Position numbers and translations under genes: made by a program. Under the pieces are notes generated by a model. The model was not told the DNA's origin and searched no databases. It was given only the letters and a program-made list of their open reading frames with translations. This document shows positions 45,658 to 55,636 of a stretch of 64,000 nt of DNA, in pieces. The stretch lies in NCBI GenBank assembly GCA_900550175.1, contig URQX01000002.1:17520-81519 (forward strand). The letters are read 5' to 3'. Numbering within the stretch: the stretch's first letter is position 1; the number at the start of each line of letters is the position of its first letter. Source of the stretch: an uncultured Veillonella sp. Its GTDB lineage: Bacteria; Bacillota; Negativicutes; Veillonellales; Veillonellaceae.

Positions 45658-48129
45658 TTATTCTGCTACTTCGTCTTCGATTTCAGCACCTGGAATAACA
45701 GCAATGCTAGCTACTTTATCACCTTCGTCGAGGTTTTGTGTTTTCACACCAGAAATAGCTTTGCCCTTCTTCACAGCAATATCGTTCATGTTGAAGCGGA
45801 TGATTTTGCCTTGTTCAGAGATAAGCATAATTTCGTCATCATTATGAACAACCTCTACAGCAACTACGTCGCCAGTTTTGTTCGTAATTTTGAAGTTCTT
45901 AGAGCCTTTGCCACCGCGTTTTTGCAATGTGTAAGCTTCCGCATCATTGCGTTTACCAAAACCTTCTTCAGAGATTGTAAACACTTGAGCTTCGCTTTCA
46001 TCAGCATTAAGAACACCAGCGCCTACAACTACGTCGCCAGTATTAAGTTTAATGCCGCGTACACCGTGAGCCGCACGTTTCATGAGACGTACGTCGCTTT
46101 CACTGAAACGAATAGCAATACCCGATTTAGTACCAATCAAGATATCTTGGTCACCAGTGGTTACGCTTACGGAAATCAAGCGATCCCCTTCGTCGAGGTT
46201 GATAGCATTGAGGCCAGAACGACGGATGTTGCGGTATTCTTCGATAGCTGTACGTTTTACAACGCCGAACTCAGTAACCATGAATAAGTTTACATCTTCA
46301 TGGATACGTTCAAGGTCGATCATAGTCGTAACAGATTCGCCTACAGCAAGTGGCAATACGTTAACCATTGCGGTACCACGAGAGTTGCGGGAACCTGCTT
46401 CTGGCACTTCGTATGCTTTGAGGCGATATGTACGGCCAGTGGATGTGAAGAATAGCAATGTATTATGCGTGCGAACATGCATAATTTGCGTTACATAATC
46501 GTCTTCCTTCGTCTTCATGCCGATAACGCCAGCGCCGCCTTTATGTTGGTTGCGATATACGTTCGCGTTCATGCGTTTGATATAACCTTGTTTAGTCAAG
46601 GTAATTACCATCTCTTCATCAGCGATGAGGTCTTCTACATCAAGGTCGGACGTATCAATTGTGATTTCAGAACGACGAGGGTCGCCGTATTTCTTCTTCA
46701 TATCTTCAAGTTCGTCTTTGATGATTTGACGTTGACGCGCTTCGCTAGCCAAGATAGCTTTCAAATCTTCAATCAATGCCAACAATTCCTTGTATTCCTC
46801 TTCGATTTTCTCGCGTTCCAAACCTGTTAAACGGCGTAAACGCATGTCGAGGATGGCTACTGCTTGTTTTTCTGAAAGCCCGAATTTTTGCATCAATGCG
46901 TTACGTGCGATTTCGTCAGTTTGAGAACTGCGGATCGTAGCGATAACTTCATCGATGTGGTCGAGGGCGATCAACAAACCTTCCAAGATGTGAGCACGCG
47001 CTTCAGCTTTGTTAAGCTCGAATTGAGTGCGACGTACGATTACTTCGAGACGGTGATCTAAGTAGTAACCCAATACTTCTTTCAAATTCAATACGCGTGG
47101 ATGACCATCCACGAGAGCTAGCATAATCACGCCGAAAGATTCTTGAAGTTGAGTGTGTTTATATAATTTGTTAAGAACGATATCTGGTTGCACGTCAGCG
47201 CGCAATTCGATAACGATGCGCATACCTTGACGGTCAGATTCGTCGCGAAGTGCTGTGATGCCATCAATAACCTTGTCGCGGCTCAAGTTCGCAATCGTTT
47301 CGATAACGCGAGCCTTGTTAACTTGGTATGGGATCTCAGTCACTACGATTTTATGCTTGCCCTTCGCCATTTCTTCAATGGTTGCACGAGCGCGCATTTT
47401 TACGCTACCACGACCTGTGGAGTACGCTTTTTTGATGCCTTCCCTGCCCAAAATGAGCGCCCCAGTCGGGAAGTCTGGACCTTTGATTTGCGTCATCAAT
47501 TCGTCCACAGTCACCTCTGGGTTATCGATGAGCATTGTAAGGCCATTACATACCTCATTAAGGTTGTGCGGTGGAATATTTGTCGCCATCCCTACGGCGA
47601 TACCGCTGGAACCATTGATGAGAAGATTTGGGATCTTCGCTGGCAATACTGTTGGTTCTTGCAAGCTTTCATCATAGTTCGGCATGAAATCAACAGTTTC
47701 CTTGTCGATATCAGCGAGCATTTCTTGCGTAATTTTCGCCATACGTACTTCGGTATAACGCATCGCAGCGGCACTATCGCCATCGATGGAACCAAAGTTA
47801 CCGTGGCCGTCTACCAAGAGGTAGCGTGTATTGAAATCTTGCGCCAAACGTACAGTCGCATCGTAAACGGAGCTATCACCATGTGGATGATATTTACCGA
47901 GTACGTCACCGACGATACGAGCGGATTTCTTGTACGGTTTATTTGGCGTCATGCCTGTTTCGTGCATCGCGTACAAAATACGACGATGAACTGGTTTCAA
48001 GCCGTCGCGCACATCTGGAAGAGCACGCATTACGATTACGGACATCGCATAATCGATATAAGCGTTCTTCATTTCTTTATCAATCTGAACGGGATGAATA
48101 TTCCCGTGGGACCATTGTTGGTCTGCCAC
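45658..48129 (-). CDS. gyrA: DNA gyrase subunit A
   Basis: 823 residues with a GTG start (48127-48129) after GAGGTGA. GyrA cuts and rejoins DNA in the A2B2 gyrase that introduces negative supercoils. The catalytic tyrosine is in AMRYTEVRM (~residue 122). The quinolone region reads [10 protein letters not shown], with serine at the position of E. coli Ser83 and aspartate at Asp87, the susceptible form. The C-terminal wrapping domain has a GyrA box, QKRGGKG (~735). Length is typical. The gene appears to be alone; gyrB is not in the window. Confidence 0.97.
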   Translation of the reverse strand: MADQQWSHGNIHPVQIDKEMKNAYIDYAMSVIVMRALPDVRDGLKPVHRRILYAMHETGMTPNKPYKKSARIVGDVLGKYHPHGDSSVYDATVRLAQDFNTRYLLVDGHGNFGSIDGDSAAAMRYTEVRMAKITQEMLADIDKETVDFMPNYDESLQEPTVLPAKIPNLLINGSSGIAVGMATNIPPHNLNEVCNGLTMLIDNPEVTVDELMTQIKGPDFPTGALILGREGIKKAYSTGRGSVKMRARATIEEMAKGKHKIVVTEIPYQVNKARVIETIANLSRDKVIDGITALRDESDRQGMRIVIELRADVQPDIVLNKLYKHTQLQESFGVIMLALVDGHPRVLNLKEVLGYYLDHRLEVIVRRTQFELNKAEARAHILEGLLIALDHIDEVIATIRSSQTDEIARNALMQKFGLSEKQAVAILDMRLRRLTGLEREKIEEEYKELLALIEDLKAILASEARQRQIIKDELEDMKKKYGDPRRSEITIDTSDLDVEDLIADEEMVITLTKQGYIKRMNANVYRNQHKGGAGVIGMKTKEDDYVTQIMHVRTHNTLLFFTSTGRTYRLKAYEVPEAGSRNSRGTAMVNVLPLAVGESVTTMIDLERIHEDVNLFMVTEFGVVKRTAIEEYRNIRRSGLNAINLDEGDRLISVSVTTGDQDILIGTKSGIAIRFSESDVRLMKRAAHGVRGIKLNTGDVVVGAGVLNADESEAQVFTISEEGFGKRNDAEAYTLQKRGGKGSKNFKITNKTGDVVAVEVVHNDDEIMLISEQGKIIRFNMNDIAVKKGKAISGVKTQNLDEGDKVASIAVIPGAEIEDEVAE

Positions 48130-48235
48130 AATCTCACCTCATTTTACTAACACTATAATAGAATTATCATATAATTATAGCATTTTTAAGGGCTTAACGC
48201 TAATATTATAGGCATTTTTGTGAAAGCTACTTTAC

Positions 48236-49438
48236 CTACTCTAGTAGCCAATCTAAAACATTCTTTTGCTCTATACCATTATGATTATCTGTTTTATGTA
48301 ACACATCCATTGTAAGTAAATATTTAGGATAGTTATCATCAAGTTGCTCTAATGGTGATAATTCACGTCGTAACGCAGTATCCTCCATTACGGTATAGCT
48401 TACTTGATAATATTCTAAACGATGTGGCTTTTTAGCTACAAAATCTATTTCACCATTTTGTAGATGCCCTACATAAACACGGTAACCACGTCTAATTAAT
48501 TCCAAATATACAATATTCTCGAGTATATGACCGCGATCCGAATCTGTACGGCTTAATAAAAACTTACGGAATGCACTATCTACAACATAATATTTAGCAT
48601 TTCGCTGCAATAACGCTTTTCCCTTTACATCAAATCGGTCAACTTCATAGATTAAAAGACCATCTTTGAGACCTTGTAAATATTTCTCAACCGTCTTATT
48701 ATCCGTTTTGCGACCATAACTAGTGAGGGTATTCGCAATTTTTGTTGGATTAATCAAACTCCCTATATTAGCTAATAAATATTTAATAATATCCAATAAT
48801 AAAGGCACATCTGTAATTTTTAATCTCGTCACAATATCTTTCAGAACAACCGTATTAAGAATACTTTCTAAATATTCATCAATACTTTCATCATCTTCAA
48901 CATGTACAAGCCTAGGGAAGGAACTATGCTCGATATACAAATTGTATATATCCATATCTAACAAGTTTTGCTGACTATATGCACTATGAAATTCTTTAAA
49001 AGAAAGAGGTAACATCTCTATTTGTACATATCTTCCAGTTAACAATGTAGCAATGTCAGAAGACATAAAATATGCATTTGAACCTGTAATATAAATATCC
49101 ACATTAGGTTTGATAAATAAACTCCCTACGACCTTCTCAAATTGTGGTACATGCTGCACTTCATCTAAAAATACATACATGGGAGTCTCTGAAATCAATC
49201 GTTCTACTATATACTCATGGAGGGCATGATACTCCTGTAGCGGTTCAAACTCTAAATCTTCAAAATTAATAGAAATGATTTGATTGGCTTTCACACCACT
49301 AGCTAATAATTCTTGTTTAAACAACTCAAATAATGTAGATTTGCCGCATCGACGCACACCTGAAACGACTTTGATTACATCTTGATCTTTATGACGCCTT
49401 AAAAACTCTAAATATTGCTCGCGTTGAATTAAAGGCAT
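48236..49438 (-). CDS. AAA ATPase with DUF4143 domain
   Basis: 400 residues, AAGGAGG before ATG. Walker A is VVSGVRRCGKSTLF (~24-37); Walker B is PMYVFLDEVQHV (~90-101). The C-terminal DUF4143 part ends with a restriction-endonuclease-like core (ENIVYLELIRRGYRVYVGHL, then EIDFVAKK, ~320-350). These proteins are widespread in gut and oral bacteria; function is unknown. Four palindromes spaced by 40 bp lie upstream and are probable operators. Confidence 0.8.
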   Translation of the reverse strand: MPLIQREQYLEFLRRHKDQDVIKVVSGVRRCGKSTLFELFKQELLASGVKANQIISINFEDLEFEPLQEYHALHEYIVERLISETPMYVFLDEVQHVPQFEKVVGSLFIKPNVDIYITGSNAYFMSSDIATLLTGRYVQIEMLPLSFKEFHSAYSQQNLLDMDIYNLYIEHSSFPRLVHVEDDESIDEYLESILNTVVLKDIVTRLKITDVPLLLDIIKYLLANIGSLINPTKIANTLTSYGRKTDNKTVEKYLQGLKDGLLIYEVDRFDVKGKALLQRNAKYYVVDSAFRKFLLSRTDSDRGHILENIVYLELIRRGYRVYVGHLQNGEIDFVAKKPHRLEYYQVSYTVMEDTALRRELSPLEQLDDNYPKYLLTMDVLHKTDNHNGIEQKNVLDWLLE

Positions 49439-49494
49439 TATAACCTCCTTATCTCAACAATATTCACTACTATTGCAACAAGTAGAAACATAAA

Positions 49495-49633
49495 TTAGGA
49501 TAGTAATCCTAACCCATCATACTTTTAAATGAAACAGGGATTGCAATCCTTATTCCTTTAAATTATATCATATTTTAGGATTATAATCCCTATTCACTTC
49601 AACTATATAAAATTTTAGGATTGTAATCCCTAA
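49495..49633. repeat. Four palindromes at 40-bp spacing upstream of the DUF4143 ATPase
   Basis: TTAGGATAGTAATCCTAA (49495-49512), AGGGATTGCAATCCT (49536-49550), TTAGGATTATAATCCCTA (49575-49592) and TTAGGATTGTAATCCCTAA (49615-49633). Centres are about 40 bp apart, and the last two lie in near-identical 40-bp tandem units. Regular spacing suggests cooperative repressor binding. Confidence 0.6.
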
Positions 49634-49662
49634 ACAATCGTTTTATCATCTTACCAGTCAAA

Positions 49663-50457
49663 TCAAATAGACTGACGTATCATATGATCTAAAATGTTAA
49701 CAAAGTCTCGTTCCACAGCCGAAGTGTCTGCACCGGTGCTACCAATTCCAGTTAGCATAGTTTCTTTCCAATCATTCTTTGCCTTAAATCTAAATGAGAT
49801 CAAATACTTCGCTTTTGTTTTATCCTCTTCTCCTTTTGGCAAATAGTAAAAGCCTATGCTTCTTTCAGTAGGCAACAGTACTGGATTATCTTGCGGTTTA
49901 TATTGGCTATATATAGATTTCATAAAGGTTAGAACATCCTCACCCTTTACAGCCTTATCGACAAAAACAATCTCATCGTATGTAAATAAAGGTATCTTAT
50001 TAGTACCAGCAACGCGTGTCGCTTTAGATTTAGCTAACTCCAACGCCTCCTCATGAGTGGCCATTCGCATTCCATACCGCTTAGCACTCTCCACAAAAGA
50101 AGAGTTCAAATGAACTAAATACGCCTGAGAATAAGCAAAATCAGCATTATTATCTCTCTCACCACCAGGTGCAGGCAAAGTTGGACTATGCACCACAGAA
50201 TTTATGGAAAAAGAAAAACCATTGCTTTCATCATAAAAAACATACACATTGCGCTGGAAAGGCTTCTCCTTCTCCACCACCGCAGATTGAAGAACTAGGC
50301 GAGGATGAACAACGCGGAACTCCTTTTCCACACTAGCCTTGATATCCTCTGGCGTGGCCGGATCACCATTCGCTGTCGTCCATATAAAAGAACAACCACT
50401 CAACACAACACTACAAATACCAACGACAACCAACAACACAAACCTAAACAACCTCAT
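49663..50457 (-). CDS. Lipoprotein of unknown function
   Basis: About 264 residues from ATG 50457 (GGGGAGG upstream). Signal MRLFRFVLLVVVGICSVV and lipobox LSGC place it on a membrane. The rest is a soluble alpha/beta sequence with no recognised motif (DESNGFSFSINSVVHSP, IVFVDKAVKGEDVLTFMKS). The last 40 residues could be helical. No functional neighbour. Confidence 0.6.
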   Translation of the reverse strand: MRLFRFVLLVVVGICSVVLSGCSFIWTTANGDPATPEDIKASVEKEFRVVHPRLVLQSAVVEKEKPFQRNVYVFYDESNGFSFSINSVVHSPTLPAPGGERDNNADFAYSQAYLVHLNSSFVESAKRYGMRMATHEEALELAKSKATRVAGTNKIPLFTYDEIVFVDKAVKGEDVLTFMKSIYSQYKPQDNPVLLPTERSIGFYYLPKGEEDKTKAKYLISFRFKAKNDWKETMLTGIGSTGADTSAVERDFVNILDHMIRQSI

Positions 50458-50594
50458 ACACAAGACCTCCCCTCTCTCCTTTTCTCCCATTCATATCAAG
50501 CATTCAGACATAATCATTGATAAAATCAACTGATTGATGATACTCTACTTCACACACTTTCCCCATTGAGGGGCCCCGCCCCATGCGAAAGGAA

Positions 50595-50751
50595 AAGTGA
50601 TTTGTTGTTGGGACCATTCCACATATACGGTTGTAAAAAAGTTAGACACTTATGAATAAGCGACTTAGGTCACTATGGAGCGAAGGAATAAGTGTCTAAC
50701 TTTTTTAACTAGCAAACTACTTATGTGACAGGGCCCCAACAACAATCACTT
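50595..50751. repeat. Nested inverted repeats with terminator core
   Basis: The inner stem (AAAAAAGTTAGACACTTAT, 50635-50653, with its complement at 50688-50706) makes a bidirectional terminator with loop CGACTTAGGTCACTATGGAG. The outer arms, AAGTGATTTGTTGTTGGG (50595-50612) and CCCCAACAACAATCACTT (50734-50751), also pair. It lies downstream of sfsA on the minus strand. The nesting resembles a small palindromic element. Confidence 0.6.
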
Positions 50752-50792
50752 AACTAAGTAAGCATATAGCTCTCGGGTCCCATCAATAATAA

Positions 50793-51956
50793 TTACCTAT
50801 TAATTAGTCCATCTAGCATATTCATTCTGTAAAGTTCCACTACGTCCATAAATTCTTTGTTATGAATAGGATTTTCCATCATCCCAAATAGGTGGCTGTT
50901 ACAGTCACAGTCGGAGGATCCAAATTTAGGCACATCCCATTCGGCAACGCCACGGACCGCATCAGCGAGAGCACATTCCGCATCAGCCCAGCTAGTACGA
51001 ATTGGCAGACCTGCTATCATTTCGCAGTGACCTCGGAAGTAGTCTAGATGCCAGTGCATTTTCTTCCGTTTTCGCTTATGGCGCTCAATGCGTTTCATTA
51101 AATTCGCCTTCGCAGAGCCTACGTACATATAGTAGCCCGCCTTGAAATGCATCATCCCTTTAGAGCCGATCTCAAGGTCTAAATCATGGTCGAGATGCAT
51201 GACCATTACGTACACGCCACTATCGTAAGCCTCTGTGTCGAGGATGCTACTCGGATAGGAACATTCATGAGTTACGGTCGGCATGGTAAAAGTCTCATCC
51301 CACGCCACTGCAACGGCTTTCCAGTCTAAAGAAGGGGCTACCTCTTTAAAGGTTTTGGCAAACTCCAAATCTGTATGGTAATCTGGCAAGAACCACTGCG
51401 CTCTATCCCATTGTACGAGGAATAGAACCCCTGTGTGGTAGCCTTCGTTTTGCAATTCTTTCAAATGTAGTAAATGCTTACGCCCTCGTTCTGTAATAGC
51501 ATCAGGGAACATAGCACCCGTCTTGGAAAATAGCGTACAAGACTTAACCTCTAACAAGAACTCATGGCCTTTATCATTGGTAAGGAGCAAGTCAAAACGT
51601 GATGATGTGCCATGTAGTTTAACCGTATACTCCCTCCTTACAACGCGCCACTCCTCCCAACCTGGGATGAGTTTATTTTCAATCAAATGCTGCGCTACAT
51701 CATTACTGTAATTCGTGTCGAGCATAATTACGACCCCATCGCGCTCGATGCCAACCACGCGGTATTTCGTTTTTGCATCAGGCTTGTCGTGAGGCACGAT
51801 GTACATCGTCACACCGGTGAACAAGAGCTCCCACATGCGACCAGGGTTTGGCAAATGAGCAAGCACGCTTTCACCATTCAAATCTAAGGTCACCACAAAA
51901 CGGTTTGGGCGACCTGTATATGTTGCTTTTAAAATTGTATCGTAAAGGACTTTCAT
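50793..51956 (-). CDS. sfsA: SfsA nuclease-like protein fused to a DUF123 (GIY-YIG-like) domain
   Basis: 387 residues, AGGAG before ATG. Residues 1-~230 are SfsA: an OB-like N-terminus (PNRFVVTLDLNGESVLAHLP, NPGRM) and a PD-(D/E)XK-like core (SRFDLLLTN... FLLEVKSCTL). Residues ~255-375 match DUF123 (GYYMYVGSAKANLMKRIERH, KMHWHLDYFRG, FGSSDCDCNSHLF). SfsA binds and may cut DNA/RNA; DUF123 has a GIY-YIG-like fold. The fusion joins two nuclease-type domains that are often separate proteins. Confidence 0.85.
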   Translation of the reverse strand: MKVLYDTILKATYTGRPNRFVVTLDLNGESVLAHLPNPGRMWELLFTGVTMYIVPHDKPDAKTKYRVVGIERDGVVIMLDTNYSNDVAQHLIENKLIPGWEEWRVVRREYTVKLHGTSSRFDLLLTNDKGHEFLLEVKSCTLFSKTGAMFPDAITERGRKHLLHLKELQNEGYHTGVLFLVQWDRAQWFLPDYHTDLEFAKTFKEVAPSLDWKAVAVAWDETFTMPTVTHECSYPSSILDTEAYDSGVYVMVMHLDHDLDLEIGSKGMMHFKAGYYMYVGSAKANLMKRIERHKRKRKKMHWHLDYFRGHCEMIAGLPIRTSWADAECALADAVRGVAEWDVPKFGSSDCDCNSHLFGMMENPIHNKEFMDVVELYRMNMLDGLINR

Positions 51957-52117
51957 TGGTACTCCTACATCAAGAATATTCTATGTGCCTATTATACGCT
52001 ATTTTGTTACAGGATGAGAGTCCCACGAATTGTGCTTTAAAAGTCCTTACAAATTGCATGATGAAAGACCTAAGAAAAGCCTAAGAAGTAACACCTTACA
52101 TATTTTCAAAATCGGAA

Positions 52118-52981
52118 TTAATAATTCACTACAGTAACAGGATCATTATTGCGGTATTTGCGATTACTACGTTGATAGTCTCGTTCTACCAAATTATGTA
52201 GAGCCTCACCTAATAACGACCAAAAAGCATCAGAATCTTCCGTTGGTATACCAAGAACAATGGAGTTTCCTTTGGAATAGGTAATACATGTTGAGGTTAT
52301 GTTATCAATAATTGGCAAATACACAATAATCACACCACATGCTGCTAACATGTCCTTCAAAGGCTCTTTCACACCAATTAAAGGTTCACTAGAAAGGTCC
52401 TTAATTTTTGGTATAAATGTTCTTAGTAACTCCGCATCGTAAGGATTGATCTCTACAAAACGAGCCTGCCCTTTTGTGATTTGTACTAGTGTATAAATCG
52501 CACTCTTTTTAGCTGGTTCCATATCCTTAATATTTTCATATACTAAGGGCATAACCATGTCATTAGCTACATTTTTTAAAGAAGCTACCTCAAAAAACTT
52601 TTGTAGATTATTAACCTGCTCAGCTACCTTTTTTGTTTCTGGCACGATGCCTAAACGTGCGAGTTTGGCATAACCAAAAGGTTTAGCAAAGTTGATTTCT
52701 TCATCAATAGAATTCTCATACTCTACTTTTAATATCTTTTCTCTGTAATTAGCTTCTAATCCATTCCAAAAACTTGCCTCTACACCAAATACCCGTTCAA
52801 GACGCATTGCCACATCCTGCGTTAGTGGTACCTCTCCATTAATGAGCTTACTAATGTGTTTCTCACTCATGTCCATTCGTGTAGCTAATTCTTTTTGCGA
52901 CATATGTCTATCTTCTAAAACCTCTTTTATTGTCATTCCAGGCGGTATAGCAATAAAAGTTTTACTCTCATATATCTTCAT
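52118..52981 (-). CDS. higA: HigA-type antitoxin with degenerate ImmA-like domain
   Basis: About 287 residues from ATG 52981 (AGGAG upstream); the longer frame would overlap the toxin gene. An Xre-type helix-turn-helix occupies ~15-75 (MTIKEVLEDRHMSQKELATR... KHISKLINGEVPL). The remaining 200 residues resemble ImmA/IrrE-type domains, but the HExxH zinc site is absent (GEALHNLVERD). It should neutralise the HigB toxin encoded just upstream and repress the operon through the palindromes at 53358 and 53414. Confidence 0.78.
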   Translation of the reverse strand: MKIYESKTFIAIPPGMTIKEVLEDRHMSQKELATRMDMSEKHISKLINGEVPLTQDVAMRLERVFGVEASFWNGLEANYREKILKVEYENSIDEEINFAKPFGYAKLARLGIVPETKKVAEQVNNLQKFFEVASLKNVANDMVMPLVYENIKDMEPAKKSAIYTLVQITKGQARFVEINPYDAELLRTFIPKIKDLSSEPLIGVKEPLKDMLAACGVIIVYLPIIDNITSTCITYSKGNSIVLGIPTEDSDAFWSLLGEALHNLVERDYQRSNRKYRNNDPVTVVNY

Positions 52982-52997
52982 ATGTATATCTCCTATA

Positions 52998-53294
52998 CTA
53001 ATGATAATCAATAATTTCTTGAATCTCCACTACGTGAAACGTTCCATCAACATGTATAAAAATAAGTCTATAAGGATGTACTAAATCCATAGCATATTGA
53101 GTTTTGCGATCTCCAACCAACTTATGACAACGACCTACACCATTTAAAATCAAATCCTGAATAGATGTAGCAAAACGAAGTTGATCAATTCTTAAATGAA
53201 TTTTACGTGCCATCTCACGTCCGTATGCGCGTCTGGCAATATCCGCATCTGTGCAAACTGTTTCTAACTTATTATTCTTATATCGTATATCCAA
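52998..53294 (-). CDS. higB: HigB/RelE-type toxin
   Basis: 98 residues, TTG start (53292-53294) with a weak GGTGA site. The sequence (LETVCTDADIARRAYGREMA, RIDQLRFATSIQDL, GDRKTQYAMDLVHPYRLIFI) fits the RelE-superfamily HigB toxins that cut mRNA on the ribosome. The antitoxin gene follows after 16 bases, the toxin-first order typical of hig loci. Confidence 0.78.
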   Translation of the reverse strand: MDIRYKNNKLETVCTDADIARRAYGREMARKIHLRIDQLRFATSIQDLILNGVGRCHKLVGDRKTQYAMDLVHPYRLIFIHVDGTFHVVEIQEIIDYH

Positions 53295-53357
53295 TATGTC
53301 ACCGACTCTCTCAAATCATAGTGAATGGTTGATACAATATAAATGGCCATTTATAAT

Positions 53358-53434
53358 AATTTACCTAGTAGGTTAATTATATTATACCTCTTCAAATACA
53401 AATGTAAATAAATAATTTACCAATTGGGTAAATT
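53358..53434 (-). promoter_or_regulatory. hig operon promoter with two operator palindromes
   Basis: AATTTACC-N5-GGTTAATT (53358-53378) and AATTTACC-N5-GGTAAATT (53414-53434) flank a minus-strand promoter, TTTACA (53403-53408), 16 bp, TATAAT (53381-53386). The arrangement fits autorepression by the HigA helix-turn-helix. Confidence 0.6.
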
Positions 53435-53757
53435 TAATAACACTATGTAGTATCAAAAATCATTTATGCTATTAATAATTAATATTGAAATTTTTCATTT
53501 TTGTAGCTTAGGTTACATTATTACGTGTTAAAATAGTTTATACTAGGAGCATCGGGTCAGTATTTAATACCCATACTGATCGTTACGCCGGGTTTTGATG
53601 AGGCATCGCCTAGTTGATCTCATCACGCTGTTCGTATACGTGCGAAGCTTTCACAAAACCCAATGGCGTGTATAAATTATATATAAAGAATTATATAGAT
53701 TAACTAAGTAGTTTTAGCCACTATTCTCCGCAGAGAGGGCTCGAGAAAGGATTTAAT
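53435..53757 (+). promoter_or_regulatory. Leader region upstream of the siroheme reductase gene
   Basis: No gene. A promoter probably lies near 53510-53545 (TATACT at about 53540). The expected leader of roughly 200 bases has several possible hairpins (for example GGGTCAGTAT with ATACTGATC, and GATGAGG...CTCATC). It could be a regulatory leader, but I recognise no riboswitch class. Confidence 0.3.
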
Positions 53758-54714
53758 ATGGCACAAATTGCAGCAAATTTACAACGCATTAAAAACGGTC
53801 AACGCCGTTATGCAATTACACCTCGCGTTCCTGCAGGTTTCATTCAACCTGAACAATTACAAAAATATATCGACGTAGCTAATGAGTTCGGCGCCGTTCT
53901 TAAATTGACTGGCAGCCAACGCATTATGATTACGAATTTGAAAGCAGAAGACGTAGATAAAGCTTGGGAGATGCTCGGCATGGAGCCAGCGTACACTGTA
54001 TCTAACCGCGTGCGCAGCGTAAAAATCTGCCCTGGTACTACATTCTGTAAACGTGCTAAACAAGATAGCGTACATCTTGGCATGCAAATTGAGCGCAAAT
54101 ATTTGTCTCAAGAAATGCCAAGCAAAATGAAAATCGGCGTGTCCGGTTGTCTTAATTCTTGTACTGAAAGCCGCATGAAAGATGTGGGTATTATCGGTAC
54201 TGTAGAGGGCTGGAATGTATATGCTGGCGGTAGCGGCGGTGCACACCCTCGCATTGGCGACCTCATCGCTGAAGTAACAACTGAAAAAGAAGCTCTTGCA
54301 TTGGTGGATCGTATCATTGCATACTATAAAGAAAATGCACAAATCGAGCGCATGGGCGAATTCATTGACCGCATTGGTTTAGAGGCTTTCAAAGCAGCTG
54401 TATTAGGCGACCTTGAAGGTGCTCCAGCTGAAAGCAAATCCGACGAACCAGCTGTGTTCTTGCCTGGTCATGGTAACGATCCTGAACCAGAAGCACCACG
54501 CCTCGAAGAAGGTGCCCCTATTACACCAGATACAATCATTCGCGACATCGTGGAAACATATCCAAATGTTGTGCCTGTATTGCAAGGCATCGGCATGGGT
54601 TGCTTAGGCTGCCCTTCTGCCACAGCTGAGCCATTATGGCAAGCCGCAGAAATTCACGGTGTTAATGTATACGATTTAGTAGAGAAGTTAGAAACAGCAC
54701 GAAAAGGAGCTTAA
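53758..54714 (+). CDS. Small sulfite/nitrite reductase-like protein with DUF1858 domain
   Basis: 318 residues, GAAAGGA before ATG. Residues 1-~210 form a half-size siroheme/[4Fe-4S] reductase: ferredoxin-like start (RYAITPRVPAGF), then KICPGTTFCKRAKQD and VSGCLNSCTESR, giving the C-x5-C...C-x3-C cluster site. After a linker of acidic and proline residues, ~255-315 is a DUF1858 domain (IIRDIVETYPNVVPVL, GMGCLGCPSA) as found in hybrid-cluster-type proteins. Likely a cytoplasmic reductase of an inorganic nitrogen or sulfur compound; substrate unknown. The next gene starts two bases after its stop. Confidence 0.8.
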   Translation: MAQIAANLQRIKNGQRRYAITPRVPAGFIQPEQLQKYIDVANEFGAVLKLTGSQRIMITNLKAEDVDKAWEMLGMEPAYTVSNRVRSVKICPGTTFCKRAKQDSVHLGMQIERKYLSQEMPSKMKIGVSGCLNSCTESRMKDVGIIGTVEGWNVYAGGSGGAHPRIGDLIAEVTTEKEALALVDRIIAYYKENAQIERMGEFIDRIGLEAFKAAVLGDLEGAPAESKSDEPAVFLPGHGNDPEPEAPRLEEGAPITPDTIIRDIVETYPNVVPVLQGIGMGCLGCPSATAEPLWQAAEIHGVNVYDLVEKLETARKGA

Positions 54715-54715
54715 T

Positions 54716-55381
54716 ATGTCCGCATTCTTAGGTCACATCCATTACTGGTTATATCGTAAAATTCAATTGCTCGTGGAGCGTGAAAACTTGATTTTAGAAA
54801 AAACAACTAAAGTTGTTGATGATTTAGCAGAAGAATTACACTCTATCTCCGTAGATACATACGGCGAACCAATCAATCCGAGCATTCCTCTGGAAAACAT
54901 CATCGACCACGGCAATATCCACGGCTGGTTGGCTAACCAAATCAACATTGCATCCGTTCGCGAAGCAGCTTTCATCAGAGATTTGCTTGACACTAACTCT
55001 GGCGACGAAGCTGTGAACGTAGTAACAGCTATTCTCGATGCGTTCGCTGTACAAGGCCAAGCATGTGGCGTTGTGGCTCAAGATAACCTTGAAGAACACA
55101 CTGCTCCAGCGATTTACAATGCGTTGCAAAACTTCTACGTAAATGGCATGCCTTGCGATGGTGGTGACCAAGTTGTTTCTGAAAGCCCTGACGAATTCAC
55201 ATGGGTTGGCGATCACAGATTACAAGCAGGCTACTGGCGTACAGCAGGCGTTGATCCTAAGTTCATGGCACTTGCATACCAAACATGGTTCGAAGCCTTT
55301 GTGAAAGCTATTGATCCAGCTTTTGAACTTGTAACGACTGAAGAAAACGGTACACGTTTATATTCCATTCGTAAAAAATAA
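54716..55381 (+). CDS. Conserved hypothetical protein coupled to the reductase
   Basis: 221 residues, AAGGAG before ATG, two bases after the reductase stop, so a functional partner is likely. Mainly helical (YWLYRKIQLLVERENLILEK, VVTAILDAFAVQGQACGVVA). Three cysteines are scattered (ACGV, MPCDGG) but make no cluster motif. No family name recognised. A strong terminator follows at 55442. Confidence 0.65.
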   Translation: MSAFLGHIHYWLYRKIQLLVERENLILEKTTKVVDDLAEELHSISVDTYGEPINPSIPLENIIDHGNIHGWLANQINIASVREAAFIRDLLDTNSGDEAVNVVTAILDAFAVQGQACGVVAQDNLEEHTAPAIYNALQNFYVNGMPCDGGDQVVSESPDEFTWVGDHRLQAGYWRTAGVDPKFMALAYQTWFEAFVKAIDPAFELVTTEENGTRLYSIRKK

Positions 55382-55441
55382 TTAATAAATACATAACATT
55401 CCGTTTGTTTAGACACTATAAACGAACGAAAACGAGCAAAA

Positions 55442-55472
55442 AAACGAACGTAAAATTTTACGTTCGTTTTTT
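55442..55472 (+). terminator. Terminator of the reductase operon
   Basis: AAACGAACGTAAAA pairs with TTTTACGTTCGTTTTTT. Confidence 0.8.
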
Positions 55473-55636
55473 CATGTCTGAAATTTTCTATATATTTTAC
55501 AAAACTGTAGCTATAGGCACAGCATTGATAAGCAATATCATTTATAATGTAAGTATAAGGTAATTACATAAGTTCATTTAATTAAGTGATAGCGTCAGCT
55601 TTCAGAACATAAAAAGCTAGAATTAGGAGGTCTATT

